This document shows positions 1 to 8,784 of a stretch of DNA of 57,732 nucleotides, piece by piece (the stretch's first letter is position 1; every line of letters begins with the position of its first letter). The translations under genes were made by a program, and so were the position numbers. This DNA is from Kocuria palustris (GTDB lineage: Bacteria > Actinomycetota > Actinomycetes > Actinomycetales > Micrococcaceae): the NCBI RefSeq assembly GCF_007666205.1, contig NZ_VDOR01000013.1, positions 1 to 57,732 on the forward strand, given 5' to 3'. The notes under the pieces were generated by a model that had not been told where the DNA came from, did no database searches, and saw nothing but the letters and a program-made list of their open reading frames with translations.

Positions 1-82
1 GCCGATTGCTCACCGTTTCAGCGCTGAAACGGTGAGCAATCGGCCGCTCGTGGGGTGGGAGGGCCATCAGCGGCCGCTCGCG
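1..82. repeat. Palindromic repeat with 30-bp-spaced arm motif, copy A
   Basis: Positions 1-44 form a perfect 44-nt palindrome, so it may extend left of the window. The right arm ends in CGGCCGCTCG at 41-50, and the same 10-mer recurs at 71-80, exactly 30 bp later. The core (CCGATT-S-CTCACCGTTTCA and its complement, S = G here) recurs in the array at 11781-11968, where S = C. No gene is seen between 45 and 141. Confidence 0.85.
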
Positions 83-141
83 GGGAAACGGGGGGGGTGA
101 GGAGGGCGTCGTGGTGTCCCCCCCCTCCCGCGACGCAGCGG

Positions 142-327
142 TCAGTCGCGGCGCTCCGGGCTGCGGCCCGGGTCGCTGGGCACCAGGCGGTTGACGATCG
201 CGCCCACGATCATGGCGATCACGACGACGGCCGCGATGCGCAGGATCGGGCTCTGCACCCCGCCGAGCAGGAGGTTGGCCACCACCAGGGTGACGATGAC
301 GGTGATGACGGTCGACAGGATTCTCAT
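142..327 (-). CDS. Small two-pass membrane protein, unknown function
   Basis: A 61-residue protein with two hydrophobic stretches, about residues 3-22 and 29-48, and a charged C-terminus rich in Arg, Asp and Glu. The pattern suggests a small hairpin membrane protein with both ends on the same side. It lies 36 bp downstream of the SDR-like gene on the same strand, so co-transcription is possible. No family is recognised; the reading rests on hydrophobicity, actinobacterial codon use and ATG start context. Confidence 0.6.
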   Translation of the reverse strand: MRILSTVITVIVTLVVANLLLGGVQSPILRIAAVVVIAMIVGAIVNRLVPSDPGRSPERRD

Positions 328-363
328 GTCGTCACTGTCCCATGTCGAGGCGGCCCGCCCCGA

Positions 364-1047
364 TCAGCGGGCCAGCGCCTCGCGGATCGGAGTGTCCCCG
401 CGGCCGAACTCGATGAACTTCCCGATGGTCTCCGGCATGTCGAGGGCGTCGACGATGGTCTGGGCGACATCGCTGCGGGAGACATTGCGCTCCCCGTCCG
501 GACCGGGCGACTCGCGGTCGCCGCCGAACTCCTCGATGGGCCCGAGGCCGATCGTGCCGGCCGGCTCGTCGTCCGTGAGGTAGCCGGGGCCCAGGATGGT
601 CCAGTCCAGATCGGAGCGCCGCAGCATCTCGTCCGCCTCGGCCTTCGCCTGGACGTAGGGGTAGAAGCTGTCGTCCTCGGACAGGCCGTGCTCGAGGGCG
701 GAGCCCTGGTAGGACACCATGACGTAGCGCTTCACGTCGGCTCGCTGGGCGGCATCGACGGAGCGCTGGGCGGCGTCGCGATCCACGGCGAAGGTCGTCT
801 CAGCCCCGGCCCCGCCTGCACCGGCGGCCCACACGACCGCGTCGTGGCCGTCGACGGCGGCATCGATCTGCTCGGTGCTCGCGTCCTGAAGGTCCAGGAC
901 GAGCGGGGTCGCACCGGTCGCCTCGATCTCGCCCTTCTGCTCGGCCGAGCGGATCACGGCGGTGACCTGGTGCCCGGCGTCGGTCAGCTTGCGCTCGGCG
1001 ATCATGGCGACGGCGCCGTGGCCGCCCAGGATGACGATCTTCGACAT
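364..1047 (-). CDS. NAD(P)-binding SDR/NmrA-like oxidoreductase
   Basis: A 227-residue atypical short-chain dehydrogenase-fold protein. It starts MSKIVILGGHGAVA, the glycine-rich dinucleotide-binding loop of NAD(P)H-binding (NmrA/YwnB-like) proteins, and continues through alternating beta/alpha segments. A YxxxK-like element (PYVQAKAEADEML, around residues 129-141) and the conserved WTILGPGYLTDDEP stretch fit the atypical SDR5 group. The ATG is preceded by GAGGAGGAGCC, a strong ribosome binding site. Members of the family are cytosolic reductases or redox sensors; the substrate cannot be read from sequence. A small membrane gene follows on the same strand. Confidence 0.85.
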   Translation of the reverse strand: MSKIVILGGHGAVAMIAERKLTDAGHQVTAVIRSAEQKGEIEATGATPLVLDLQDASTEQIDAAVDGHDAVVWAAGAGGAGAETTFAVDRDAAQRSVDAAQRADVKRYVMVSYQGSALEHGLSEDDSFYPYVQAKAEADEMLRRSDLDWTILGPGYLTDDEPAGTIGLGPIEEFGGDRESPGPDGERNVSRSDVAQTIVDALDMPETIGKFIEFGRGDTPIREALAR

Positions 1048-1157
1048 GGCTCCTCCTCGGGATGCTGGTGCTCACGGGAACCGGGGCCCGGGGCGGCGAT
1101 ATTCCGCGGCGCTCGCCGATTCCCGGGGGCGCACGACGGCTGCGTCGGCGGGGCTGA

Positions 1158-1298
1158 TCAGCAGGCCCCGCCGTTCTCGCTCCGGCTCGAGGAGAGCTCC
1201 AGGCTGAACACGAGGCCGGCTACGGCGACGCCGAGGCCGATGAGCAGTGCGGGCGGCGGCCCGAACCATCCGGCTGACGGGCGGCGCGAGCTGTGCAC
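1158..1298 (-). CDS. 46-aa single-pass membrane microprotein (predicted)
   Basis: A short open frame starting GTG at 1298 and ending TGA at 1158-1160. It encodes a basic N-terminus (VHSSRRPSAGW), one clear hydrophobic segment (PPALLIGLGVAVAGLVFSL, about residues 13-32) and a polar tail ending NGGAC. The start is preceded by GGAGGAG with a 5-nt gap, among the best ribosome binding sites in the window, and a TACGCT -10-like hexamer lies at 1340-1345 on the same strand. It fills an otherwise empty gap between the SDR and ABM genes. No homologue is recognised; support is RBS, membrane segment and position only. Confidence 0.5.
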   Translation of the reverse strand: MHSSRRPSAGWFGPPPALLIGLGVAVAGLVFSLELSSSRSENGGAC

Positions 1299-1423
1299 GG
1301 CGACTCCTCCGATCGGGGCCGCCGAAGCGCGGCACCCTCAGCGTACGGCCGAGTGATACAGAGCATGTCCTATGACGCGATGCAGCGGGAAGCTCGCGTC
1401 GGCCGCCCGCAAGCGGCCGCAGC

Positions 1424-1744
1424 TCAGTCGACCTTGACCTCGGCCATCTCGCCCCAGTCGGAGGCGCCGATCTGCTCGGAGATGATCTGCGGAGTCGCGC
1501 GCAGATACTGCGGGAACTCCTGCTGCATCTTCTTGAAGTGCTCGGACTCGACGTGGGCCTCCGCGGCGTCGTCGTCGAAGCCCTCGACCAGGACGAAGTC
1601 GTTGACGTCGTCCACGGAGCGCGACCAGTCGAAGAACTTGTTGCCGGGCTCGGCACGTGTGGCCTCGGTGAACTCACGGGAGATCTCCGTCCACTGCGCG
1701 GAGTGCTCGGGCTTCACGGGGAACTTCACGACGATGAAGATCAT
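1424..1744 (-). CDS. ABM-domain protein (putative quinol monooxygenase, YgiN-like)
   Basis: A 106-residue single-domain protein of the antibiotic biosynthesis monooxygenase (dimeric alpha/beta ferredoxin-like) fold. It opens MIFIVVKFPVKPEH and has the family layout: beta strand, helix with FTEATRAEPGNKFFDWSRS, a strand with NDFVLVEGFDDDAAEAHV, and HFKKMQQEFPQYL near the end. YgiN-type members are cofactor-free quinol or small-molecule oxygenases; the substrate here is unknown. The start has a good ribosome binding site (AAGGAG). The gap to the upstream amidase is only 33 bp, so it may be the last gene of the gabD-amidase run. Confidence 0.85.
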   Translation of the reverse strand: MIFIVVKFPVKPEHSAQWTEISREFTEATRAEPGNKFFDWSRSVDDVNDFVLVEGFDDDAAEAHVESEHFKKMQQEFPQYLRATPQIISEQIGASDWGEMAEVKVD

Positions 1745-1777
1745 GGGGAGTCTCCTTCTCGATCGATGGGGGATGAG

Positions 1778-3400
1778 TCAGCGGGTCACGCTATCGCGCC
1801 CGGACGGCTCTGTCGGCGGCATGCTCAGCCGATCGCGCACCGAGGGGTCGATCCCGGCCATGACCTGGTCCGCGAGCACGAGCAGGCCGATCTCGGAGCC
1901 TGGGCGGCCGATGAGCTGGATGCCCATGGGCACCTCCGCCCCCGAGACCTCGGAGCGGACGATCGCGGTGGGCACCACGACGGCGGGCAGCCCGATCACG
2001 TTGATCAGCGAGGTCCACGGGGTGTACCGGCACTGCCGCTCGTAGTCCTGATCGGCAGAGGCCGGATCCGAGGGGTCGTACCCTTCCCACCACCAGCCCA
2101 GCGGTCTGGGGGTCTGGGCCAGGGCCGGGGTCATCAGCACGTCCCAGCGGTCCCAGTCCTGCAGCAGGCGGCGCTCCATGTCCCGCAGGGTGCGGATCGC
2201 GGTGGCCAGCTGCGTGGCCGTGCGCTGCGAGGCGCGTCGGCGGTACTCCTGCGCCAGTCCCGTGAGCAGCGGCTCCTGCTCGGGCGACAGCGGGGCGGCG
2301 CCCACGGAGGTGGTCCACAGCTGGAAGAAGGCGTCGGGATAGGCGGGGTCGTGGCGGACGTCGGCGTCCTGGGCCCGGTGCCCGGCCGCCCGGAGCACGT
2401 CGACGCCGACGCCCAGCGCCTCCCGGGCCTGCGGCGACACCGGGGTGGGATGAGCGGCCTCGAAGGCCGAGGCCGTGCTCACGCCGATGGACAGCGCACG
2501 GGCGCCCCAGGGGCGCTCGCCCTCGCGGCCCCGACGCACTGCGTCGAGGGCCGGCCCGGGCGCGGCGTCGTCCGCCGAGGGCGTGCCCCACAGGTCCCGG
2601 GCCGCGGCGGCGCCGGGGGAGACGACGGGCCGGTAGGAGCGGTTGTCCCCGGGGACTGAAGGAGCCGGCTGGGTGAGGCCGTCGTAGAGCAGAGCAGCAT
2701 CGACAGCGCTGCGGGCGATCGGACCGGTCACGGCCAGCATCCCGTGATCGCGCAGGCCGTCCCCGGTGGGCACGGTCCCCCGCCCCGGCTTGAGCCCGAT
2801 CAGCCCGCAGGCCGCCGCGGGGATGCGGATCGAGCCGCCGCCGTCGGAGCCCACGAGGGCCGGGACGATGCCCGCCGCCACCGCGGCCGCCTGACCGCCC
2901 GATGAGCCGCCCGGCCCGGCCGAGGGATCCCAGGGATTGCGGGTGGAGGGGCCCAGCAGGTTCTCGCTGTAGCAGTTGAGCCCGAACTCGGGGACCTGGG
3001 TCTTGCCCAGCAGCTGGGCGCCGAGGCCGCGATGCAGCGCGGCGACGTCGTCATCGGCCTCGGCGATCGCGGCCGAGGCGGGGCCCTCCGGGGCCAGCGC
3101 GCGCGAACCGGAGGTCGTGGGCTGCCCCTGGACGTCGTGGAGGTCCTTGAGCGGCATGGGCAGACCGTGCCATCGGGCTCGCTCCGAGGCGGGCAGCGCG
3201 TCGAGCTGCGCTGCCCGGTCTGCGACCCGGTCCTCGGGCTCCAGGTGCACGAAGGCGCCCAGGGCCGGGCCCTCCTCCGGGGACTCGGCGGCGCGGGCGC
3301 GTGCGAGGGCCCGGACGGCGACCTGGCGTGCCGCGACGCGGCCGCGCCGCAGATCCTCCTGCAGCGCGGCCGCATCGGTCAGCGCAGCGCTCAGCTCCAC
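1778..3400 (-). CDS. Amidase signature family hydrolase
   Basis: About 540 residues with the Ser-cisSer-Lys triad of the amidase signature family: the lysine in [11 protein letters not shown] (about residue 80), the Gly/Ser-rich [16 protein letters not shown] (about residues 153-168), and the second serine in [16 protein letters not shown]. The open frame runs far upstream, but the likely start is GTG at 3398-3400, preceded by GGAGAG and overlapping the gabD stop by 10 nt, which indicates translational coupling. Relatives hydrolyse carboxylic amides in the cytosol. It lacks a GatB-like partner, so a free-standing catabolic amidase is more likely than GatA. The substrate is not predictable. 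Confidence 0.88.
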   Translation of the reverse strand: MELSAALTDAAALQEDLRRGRVAARQVAVRALARARAAESPEEGPALGAFVHLEPEDRVADRAAQLDALPASERARWHGLPMPLKDLHDVQGQPTTSGSRALAPEGPASAAIAEADDDVAALHRGLGAQLLGKTQVPEFGLNCYSENLLGPSTRNPWDPSAGPGGSSGGQAAAVAAGIVPALVGSDGGGSIRIPAAACGLIGLKPGRGTVPTGDGLRDHGMLAVTGPIARSAVDAALLYDGLTQPAPSVPGDNRSYRPVVSPGAAAARDLWGTPSADDAAPGPALDAVRRGREGERPWGARALSIGVSTASAFEAAHPTPVSPQAREALGVGVDVLRAAGHRAQDADVRHDPAYPDAFFQLWTTSVGAAPLSPEQEPLLTGLAQEYRRRASQRTATQLATAIRTLRDMERRLLQDWDRWDVLMTPALAQTPRPLGWWWEGYDPSDPASADQDYERQCRYTPWTSLINVIGLPAVVVPTAIVRSEVSGAEVPMGIQLIGRPGSEIGLLVLADQVMAGIDPSVRDRLSMPPTEPSGRDSVTR

Positions 3401-4905
3401 GGGCTCTCCATGCCGATGTACTGGACCTCGGTGTACTCCTCGATGCCCTCGGCGCCGCCCTCGCGGCCCATGCCGGACTGCTTGATGCCGCCGAACGGGG
3501 TGGCCGCGTTGGAGATCACGCCGACGTTGAGGCCGAGCAGGCCGAAGTCCAGGCGATCGCCGATGCGGTGGGCGCGCTTGAGGTCCTCGGTGAAGACGTA
3601 GGAGGCCAGGCCGTACTCGGTCGAGTTCGCGAGCCGGACGGCGTCGTCCTCGTCCTCGAACGTGAGGATGGGCGCGACGGGGCCGAAGATCTCCTCGCAG
3701 GCTGCGCGGGCGTCGCGGGGGACGTCTGCCAGGACGGTGGGCGCGTAGAAGTAGCCCTCCTCTCCCACGCGCTCGCCTCCGGTGAGCACCTTGGCGCCGC
3801 GCTCGACGGCGTCGTCCACGAAGGCGGCGACGGACTCGAGGGCCTTCTTCTCGATCATGGGCCCGACCTCCGAGCCGTCCTCGAGGCCGTTGCCGACCTT
3901 CTTGGCCCCGATGGCCTCGGCCAGCCGGCGGCCGAACTCGTCGGCGATCGAGCTGTGGACCAGGATGCGATTGGCGGAGGTGCAGGCCTCGCCCATGTTG
4001 CGCATCTTGGCGGCCAGCGCCCCGGCCACGGCCTTGTCCAGATCGGCGTCCTCGAAGACCACGAACGGGCCGTTGCCGCCGAGCTCCATGGAGGTCCGCA
4101 GCACGTTCTCCGAGGCCGCGGCCAGCAGGTTCTTGCCCACGCCGGTCGAGCCGGTGAAGGACACCTTGCGCAGGCGGTCGTCCTTCATCAGCGGCTCGGA
4201 GATCGACGACGCCGAGGCCGAGGGCACGACGCTGAGCACGCCCGCGGGCAGGCCGGCGTCGAGCATGATCTGCGCGAAATGCAGCGAGGTCAGCGGGGTG
4301 AGCCGGGCAGGCTTGAGCACCATGGTGCAGCCGGCGGCGACGGCCGGGGCGATCTTCCGCGTGGCCATGGCCAGCGGGAAGTTCCACGGGGTGATCAGCA
4401 GGGCCGGGCCCACGGGCTTGTGGCGCACGATCATGCGCAGGCTGCCCTCCGGGGTGTCGGCGTAGCGGCCGTAGTGGCGCGGGGCCTCCTCGGAGAACCA
4501 GCGCAGGAACTCGCCGCCGTAGGCGACCTCGCCCAGGGCCTCGGCGAACGGCTTGCCCATCTCCAGGGTCATCAGCAGCGCGAGGTCCTCCTTGCGCTCC
4601 TGGACGAGGTCGAAGGCGCGGCGCAGGATCTCGGCGCGCTCGCGGGCGGGGGTCCGCGCCCACTCCTCCTGGGCGGCCGACGCCGCATCCAGCGCGGCGA
4701 CGGCGTCCTGCTCCGTCCCGGAGGCCACGGCGGCGAGCGTCTGGCAGGTGGCCGGGTTCTCGACGTCGAAGGTCTCCCCGCCGGAGGCATCGCGCCAGGT
4801 GCCGTCGATCAGGATCCCCTTGGGGGTGCGCTCGAGCAGGTCGCGCACGATCTCCTTGCGCTGCTCGGGAGAGGCGTCGGTGAAGGAGGACTGCGAAGCG
4901 GTCAT
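3391..4905 (-). CDS. gabD: Succinate-semialdehyde dehydrogenase (NAD(P)+), GabD type
   Basis: A 504-residue aldehyde dehydrogenase with ITPWNFPLAM (NAD(P) site), FTGSTGVGK, MELGGNGPFVVF (general-base Glu) and MGEACTSANR with the catalytic Cys near residue 300. Length and motifs match the GabD subfamily, which oxidises succinate semialdehyde to succinate in GABA/putrescine breakdown; benzaldehyde-type relatives are the main alternative. The ATG at 4905 is followed after 504 codons by an overlap with the amidase. A promoter candidate sits at 5004-5031. A second SSADH-like enzyme and an amino-acid/polyamine permease lie just upstream, supporting an amine or GABA catabolic role. Confidence 0.88.
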   Translation of the reverse strand: MTASQSSFTDASPEQRKEIVRDLLERTPKGILIDGTWRDASGGETFDVENPATCQTLAAVASGTEQDAVAALDAASAAQEEWARTPARERAEILRRAFDLVQERKEDLALLMTLEMGKPFAEALGEVAYGGEFLRWFSEEAPRHYGRYADTPEGSLRMIVRHKPVGPALLITPWNFPLAMATRKIAPAVAAGCTMVLKPARLTPLTSLHFAQIMLDAGLPAGVLSVVPSASASSISEPLMKDDRLRKVSFTGSTGVGKNLLAAASENVLRTSMELGGNGPFVVFEDADLDKAVAGALAAKMRNMGEACTSANRILVHSSIADEFGRRLAEAIGAKKVGNGLEDGSEVGPMIEKKALESVAAFVDDAVERGAKVLTGGERVGEEGYFYAPTVLADVPRDARAACEEIFGPVAPILTFEDEDDAVRLANSTEYGLASYVFTEDLKRAHRIGDRLDFGLLGLNVGVISNAATPFGGIKQSGMGREGGAEGIEEYTEVQYIGMESPWS

Positions 4906-5003
4906 GGAAGAGCTGCCTTTCGGAGACGGCCGAGCGCGCGATCCGACGGACGTGCCGGGACGGGGCTCTGCGCGGTGGGGTCTTCTGGTGTGTTCCCGGT
5001 CTC

Positions 5004-5031
5004 AGCCTAGGAAGTCGGGCCGACATCGCAA
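5004..5031 (-). promoter_or_regulatory. Predicted promoter of gabD-amidase unit
   Basis: On the minus strand TTGCGA (5026-5031) and TAGGCT (5004-5009) are spaced by 16 bp, about 100 nt upstream of the gabD ATG. The fit to the actinobacterial housekeeping consensus is good. The start point is inferred. Confidence 0.5.
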
Positions 5032-5050
5032 GGGCCGACGAGCGCGGCGG

Positions 5051-5725
5051 TCATCCCCTGATCTCGGAGGGATCGATGGGCTCGGCGGCGGGGCCGTCGG
5101 CGTCCGAGTCCACGTCCTCCGGGCCGAGCGACGCGTTCTGCCAGCTCAGCGCCGTCCACGAGTCCCCGTCGCCCTCGACCACGACCACCCCGGTGTTGCC
5201 CAGGCCCTCGCGGGCCACGTAGGCCGCGCTGAGATTGCCGCAGCGCGCTGCCGCCCACGCGCGGATCATGGCCCCGTGCGAGAACAGGGCCGCGGTGCGC
5301 ACCCCGGAGGACAGGACCTCCTGGACGACCTCGTCGAAGCGGCGGAGCACGTCGTGGCCGTTCTCCCCGGAGCCGGGGACGCTCTGATCCATCCCGCCGC
5401 TCGACCACCCGAACACGGTGCTCAGGTACAGCTGCGCGGACTCGTCGTCGCCGGCCATCTCCAGATCCCCGGCCCGGATCTCCCGGAGGCCGGGGCGGAT
5501 GCTCGGCTCGAGTCCCAGGGCGTCGGCCAGCGGCTGAGCCGTGAGCTGCGTGCGGATGAGGTTCGAGACCCAGAGCGATTCGATCCCGGCCCCCGACAGG
5601 GCCTCCGGCAGCGCCTCGGCCTGCTCCCGGCCCAGCTCGGTCAGACCAGGGCCGGGCTCGGCGGTGTCGAGCAGCCGCTCGACGTTCGACGGCGTCTGGC
5701 CGTGGCGGATCAGGTAGAGCCTCAT
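5051..5725 (-). CDS. Histidine phosphatase (phosphoglycerate mutase-like) protein
   Basis: A 224-residue protein opening MRLYLIRHGQT, the phospho-histidine RHG signature of the histidine phosphatase superfamily, with the second histidine in ALFSHGAMIRAW (about residues 149-160) and the conserved GLREIRAGDLEM. These enzymes remove or transfer phosphate on metabolites; the general annotation is phosphatase rather than glycolytic mutase. A much longer open frame exists upstream, but the RHG start fixes the N-terminus at 5725. It lies 65 bp downstream of the permease on the same strand and may share its transcript. Confidence 0.88.
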   Translation of the reverse strand: MRLYLIRHGQTPSNVERLLDTAEPGPGLTELGREQAEALPEALSGAGIESLWVSNLIRTQLTAQPLADALGLEPSIRPGLREIRAGDLEMAGDDESAQLYLSTVFGWSSGGMDQSVPGSGENGHDVLRRFDEVVQEVLSSGVRTAALFSHGAMIRAWAAARCGNLSAAYVAREGLGNTGVVVVEGDGDSWTALSWQNASLGPEDVDSDADGPAAEPIDPSEIRG

Positions 5726-5790
5726 GGTCGATGCGGTCCTCTCGTCGAGTCGGTCCGCAGCCCACTCTAGGGACAGCTCCGATCCCGGCG

Positions 5791-7272
5791 TCAGCCCCGA
5801 TTCCCGGGCCGATTCCGGTCCCGGCTCCGGGCCCGCAGGGCGGCCTGGAGCTGCTCCTCCGCCTCGGGGCCGGGCCGGATGCCGCGGGGGATGCGCAGCA
5901 TGAGGATCACGCCCGCGGCGATCCACAGACCGAGCATGACGTAGGACTGCCAGGCCAGGGTCACGGAGATGGGAGTGAGGCCGGGGACGTACAGCACGAG
6001 CAGGATCGCGCAGAGGACGGCGGCCACGGAGCCGATCACGACGCCGCCGCGCCCCTGGCCGCCGATGCGCAGCGGCCGGTCCATGTGCGGCTGGTTCCGG
6101 CGCAGGAGCACGAACGTGACCGCCACGAGGCCGTAGGTGAGCACGATCATGGGGGAGCTGGCATCGACCGCCCACTCGAGCATGGGGGCGCCGAAGAAGG
6201 GCGCGAGGGCCGAGAGGATCCCGATGAACAGCAGCGCGTTGACCGGGGTCCGGTGCCGGGGGTGCATCCTCCCGAACCACGCGGGGAGCATCCCGGAGTT
6301 CGCCATCGCCCACATCAGCCGCGAGGCCCCCATGAGGAAGGCGATCCAGGACGTGATGATCCCGGCCAGCCCGCCGGCGATCACGACCTTGCCCCATACG
6401 GCGCTTCCCGTCAGCGCGGCGAACGCATCGGCGGTGACCAGCTGGAGCCCGCCGAGCTCGGAGGCGGGCAGCGCCATGGACGTGCTGAAGATGATGACGA
6501 CGTAGAAGGCCACGGCCATGAGGACCGAGACCACGACCAGCCGCCCGATCCTGCGAGGCGGGATGTCGATCTCCTCGGCGGACTGGGGGATGACGTCGAA
6601 GCCCACGAACAGGAACGGCACCGCGCCCAGCACGGCCACGAAGCCGACGGCGCCGCCGGTGAACAGCGGCTGCGTGTTGGCGAGGTCCCCGCCGATCGCG
6701 CTGCCGCCCAGCAGCAGGACCGCCATGAGCAGGAGGAAGGACACGACCCAGGTCTGGACCATGCCGGCGAGCTTCACCCCGCGGATGTTGATCCACATGA
6801 TCAGCAGCGCCGCGATCGATCCGACGAGCGCCCAGGTCAGATGGACGTCGAAGCCTGCGATGCTCCACAGCCGGATCTGCTCCAGCTGCGGGAAGATGTA
6901 GGCCGCGGTGGTGGGGGTCGAGACCGCCTCGAAGAGCACCACGGCGATGTAGCCGCCCGTGATGGCCCACGAGCCGAGCATCGAGATCCGGGGCCCCATC
7001 CCGCGCAGCAGGTAGTTGTGCTCGCCGCCGGCCTGCGGCATGGCCGCCACCAGCTCCGAGTACACCAGGCCGACGAGCGCCATCAGGATGCCGCCGGCGA
7101 TCATGGCCAGCACGGCGCCGAGGGTTCCTGCGCCCTCGATCCAGCCGCCGGTCAGGGTGATCCAGCCGAAGCCGATCATGGCGCCGAAGCCGATGAAGAG
7201 CGCGTCCAGGGAGCCGAGGGCCTTGACGAAGGGGCTCTCGTGCTCGGAGGTCGTCTCCGGGGTCTGGGTCAC
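5791..7272 (-). CDS. APC-family amino acid/polyamine permease
   Basis: A 493-residue, roughly 12-helix membrane transporter of the amino acid-polyamine-organocation superfamily. The first helix region, ALFIGFGAMIGFGWITLTGGW, carries the G(A/S)MIGxG ligand-binding break typical of the family; AMPQAGGEHNYLLRGMGP follows and PFLFVGFDVIPQSAEEID is the conserved helix-6 region. An in-frame ATG lies 27 codons upstream, but GTG at 7270-7272 has AGGAGA just before it and is preferred. Flanking SSADH genes suggest uptake of an amine or amino acid that yields succinate semialdehyde, such as putrescine or GABA; this is inference from context. Confidence 0.85.
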   Translation of the reverse strand: MTQTPETTSEHESPFVKALGSLDALFIGFGAMIGFGWITLTGGWIEGAGTLGAVLAMIAGGILMALVGLVYSELVAAMPQAGGEHNYLLRGMGPRISMLGSWAITGGYIAVVLFEAVSTPTTAAYIFPQLEQIRLWSIAGFDVHLTWALVGSIAALLIMWINIRGVKLAGMVQTWVVSFLLLMAVLLLGGSAIGGDLANTQPLFTGGAVGFVAVLGAVPFLFVGFDVIPQSAEEIDIPPRRIGRLVVVSVLMAVAFYVVIIFSTSMALPASELGGLQLVTADAFAALTGSAVWGKVVIAGGLAGIITSWIAFLMGASRLMWAMANSGMLPAWFGRMHPRHRTPVNALLFIGILSALAPFFGAPMLEWAVDASSPMIVLTYGLVAVTFVLLRRNQPHMDRPLRIGGQGRGGVVIGSVAAVLCAILLVLYVPGLTPISVTLAWQSYVMLGLWIAAGVILMLRIPRGIRPGPEAEEQLQAALRARSRDRNRPGNRG

Positions 7273-7310
7273 GGCTGTCTCCTGGAGCTCGGGCGGGTGT
7301 GAGATCACGC

Positions 7311-7316
7311 ACATTA
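7311..7316 (-). promoter_or_regulatory. Predicted -10 for the permease
   Basis: TAATGT on the minus strand, about 40 nt before the permease GTG, in a 116-bp divergent region shared with the aldehyde dehydrogenase at 7389. No clear -35 hexamer is seen. Confidence 0.4.
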
Positions 7317-7375
7317 CCCAGTCCGCCGAGAGTGAAGCGGCCGCCGCTCCCATGGACTCCTCCGGCTGCGCTCCC

Positions 7376-7381
7376 TAGCGT
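7376..7381 (+). promoter_or_regulatory. -10 for leaderless aldehyde dehydrogenase transcript
   Basis: TAGCGT ends 7 nt before the ATG at 7389, so the message should begin at or near the start codon. There is no Shine-Dalgarno sequence in the 7-nt gap, consistent with leaderless translation. Confidence 0.5.
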
Positions 7382-7388
7382 GAGCACC

Positions 7389-8768
7389 ATGACTGATTAC
7401 GCCGTCGTGAATCCCGCCGACAACCAGAAGGTGCGCGACTTCGAGGCGCACACCGATGATCAGATCCGCCAGATGCTCGACCGCGCGCAGGAGGCCCAGC
7501 GCGGCTGGGCCGAGACCCCCATGCGCGAGCGCGCCGAGTCGATGGCCGCACTGGCCTCGCTCTACCGCAGCCGCAGCCGGGACCTGGCCTCGACCCAGGC
7601 CCGCGAGATGGGCAAGCCGCTGAGCCAGGGCATGGCCGAGATGGAGCTCGTGGCCAGCATCTACGACTACTACGCGCAGAACGCGGAGTCGTTCACGAAG
7701 CCCGAGGAGTACGAGGCCAGCACCGGCGGCATGGCGCGCGTGGAGCTGCAGCCCACCGGCACGATCCTCGGCATCATGCCGTGGAACTACCCGCACTACC
7801 AGGTGGCCCGCCTGGCCGCGCCGAACCTGATGCTGGGCAACACGATCCTGCTCAAGCACGCCGCGATGGTCCCCGAGTCGGCGCAGGCCCAGGAGGACCT
7901 CATGCGCGAGGCCGGGTTCCCGGAGGGCGTCTACCAGAACCTGTTCGCCTCGAACGAGCAGATCTCCGAGATCGTGATCCCGTCGCCGGTGGTCCAGGGC
8001 GTCTCCGTGACCGGCTCGGAGCGGGCGGGCAAGTCCGTGGCCGCGACCGCGGGCGCGAACCTCAAGAAGGTCGTGCTCGAGCTGGGCGGCTCCGACGCCT
8101 TCATCGTGCTGGACGACCAGGACATCGAGCGCGTGGCCAAGCAGGCCGTCGCGGCTCGCGTGGGCAACAACGGCCAGGCCTGCACGAACTCCAAGCGCTT
8201 CATCGTGGTGGAGGAGGCCTACGACGCCTTCGTGAAGGCCTTCGCCCAGAAGATGGCCGACATCGAGTTCGGCGATCCGCAGGACGAGGGCACGTTCCTC
8301 GGCCCGCTGGTGACCACCTCCCACCGCGACGAGCTCGCCGAGCAGCTGAAGGACGCCGTGGACAAGGGCGCGACCGTCGAGGCCGGCGGCCATGTCCCGG
8401 ACCGCGACGGCGCCTGGATCGAGGCCACCGTGCTGACCGGTGTCACCCCGGACATGCGCGCCTACTCCGAGGAGCTCTTCGGCCCGATCGGCGTGGTCTA
8501 CAAGGTCCCCGACGCCGCCGCGGCGATCGAGCTGGCCAACGACTCCCCGTTCGGCCTCGGCGGGATCGTCTTCGGCTCCGACGTCGAGAAGGCCACGGAG
8601 GTCGCCGAGCAGATCGACACCGGCATGGTCTACATCAACGGCCAGGCGGAGACCGTCCCCGACCTGCCCTTCGGCGGCGTCAAGCGCTCCGGCGTGGGCC
8701 GTGAGCTCGGCCCCTGGGGCATGCGCGAGTTCGCCAACGTCAAGCTGGTGCACACGCCCACGGCGTGA
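7389..8768 (+). CDS. NAD-dependent succinate-semialdehyde dehydrogenase, Sad/YneI-like
   Basis: A 459-residue aldehyde dehydrogenase of the short SSADH class (E. coli Sad is about 460 residues). Key motifs are IMPWNYPHYQV (cofactor site), VTGSERAGKSVA, VLELGGSDAFIVL with the catalytic Glu, and NNGQACTNSKRF with the nucleophilic Cys. It shares only the general fold with the gabD product at 3391-4905, so the two are not recent duplicates. The open frame reaches 90 nt further upstream, but the ATG at 7389 sits 7 nt after a -10 element and is the likely leaderless start. It is transcribed divergently from the permease and ends with a strong hairpin. Confidence 0.88.
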   Translation: MTDYAVVNPADNQKVRDFEAHTDDQIRQMLDRAQEAQRGWAETPMRERAESMAALASLYRSRSRDLASTQAREMGKPLSQGMAEMELVASIYDYYAQNAESFTKPEEYEASTGGMARVELQPTGTILGIMPWNYPHYQVARLAAPNLMLGNTILLKHAAMVPESAQAQEDLMREAGFPEGVYQNLFASNEQISEIVIPSPVVQGVSVTGSERAGKSVAATAGANLKKVVLELGGSDAFIVLDDQDIERVAKQAVAARVGNNGQACTNSKRFIVVEEAYDAFVKAFAQKMADIEFGDPQDEGTFLGPLVTTSHRDELAEQLKDAVDKGATVEAGGHVPDRDGAWIEATVLTGVTPDMRAYSEELFGPIGVVYKVPDAAAAIELANDSPFGLGGIVFGSDVEKATEVAEQIDTGMVYINGQAETVPDLPFGGVKRSGVGRELGPWGMREFANVKLVHTPTA

Positions 8769-8784
8769 GCGCCCGTCCGCCCCT

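Noticed and set aside
5051-7390. 779-aa minus-strand open frame
   Set aside because: Only its last 224 codons (histidine phosphatase) look like protein; the rest is an Arg/Gly/Pro-rich shadow of the permease in another frame.
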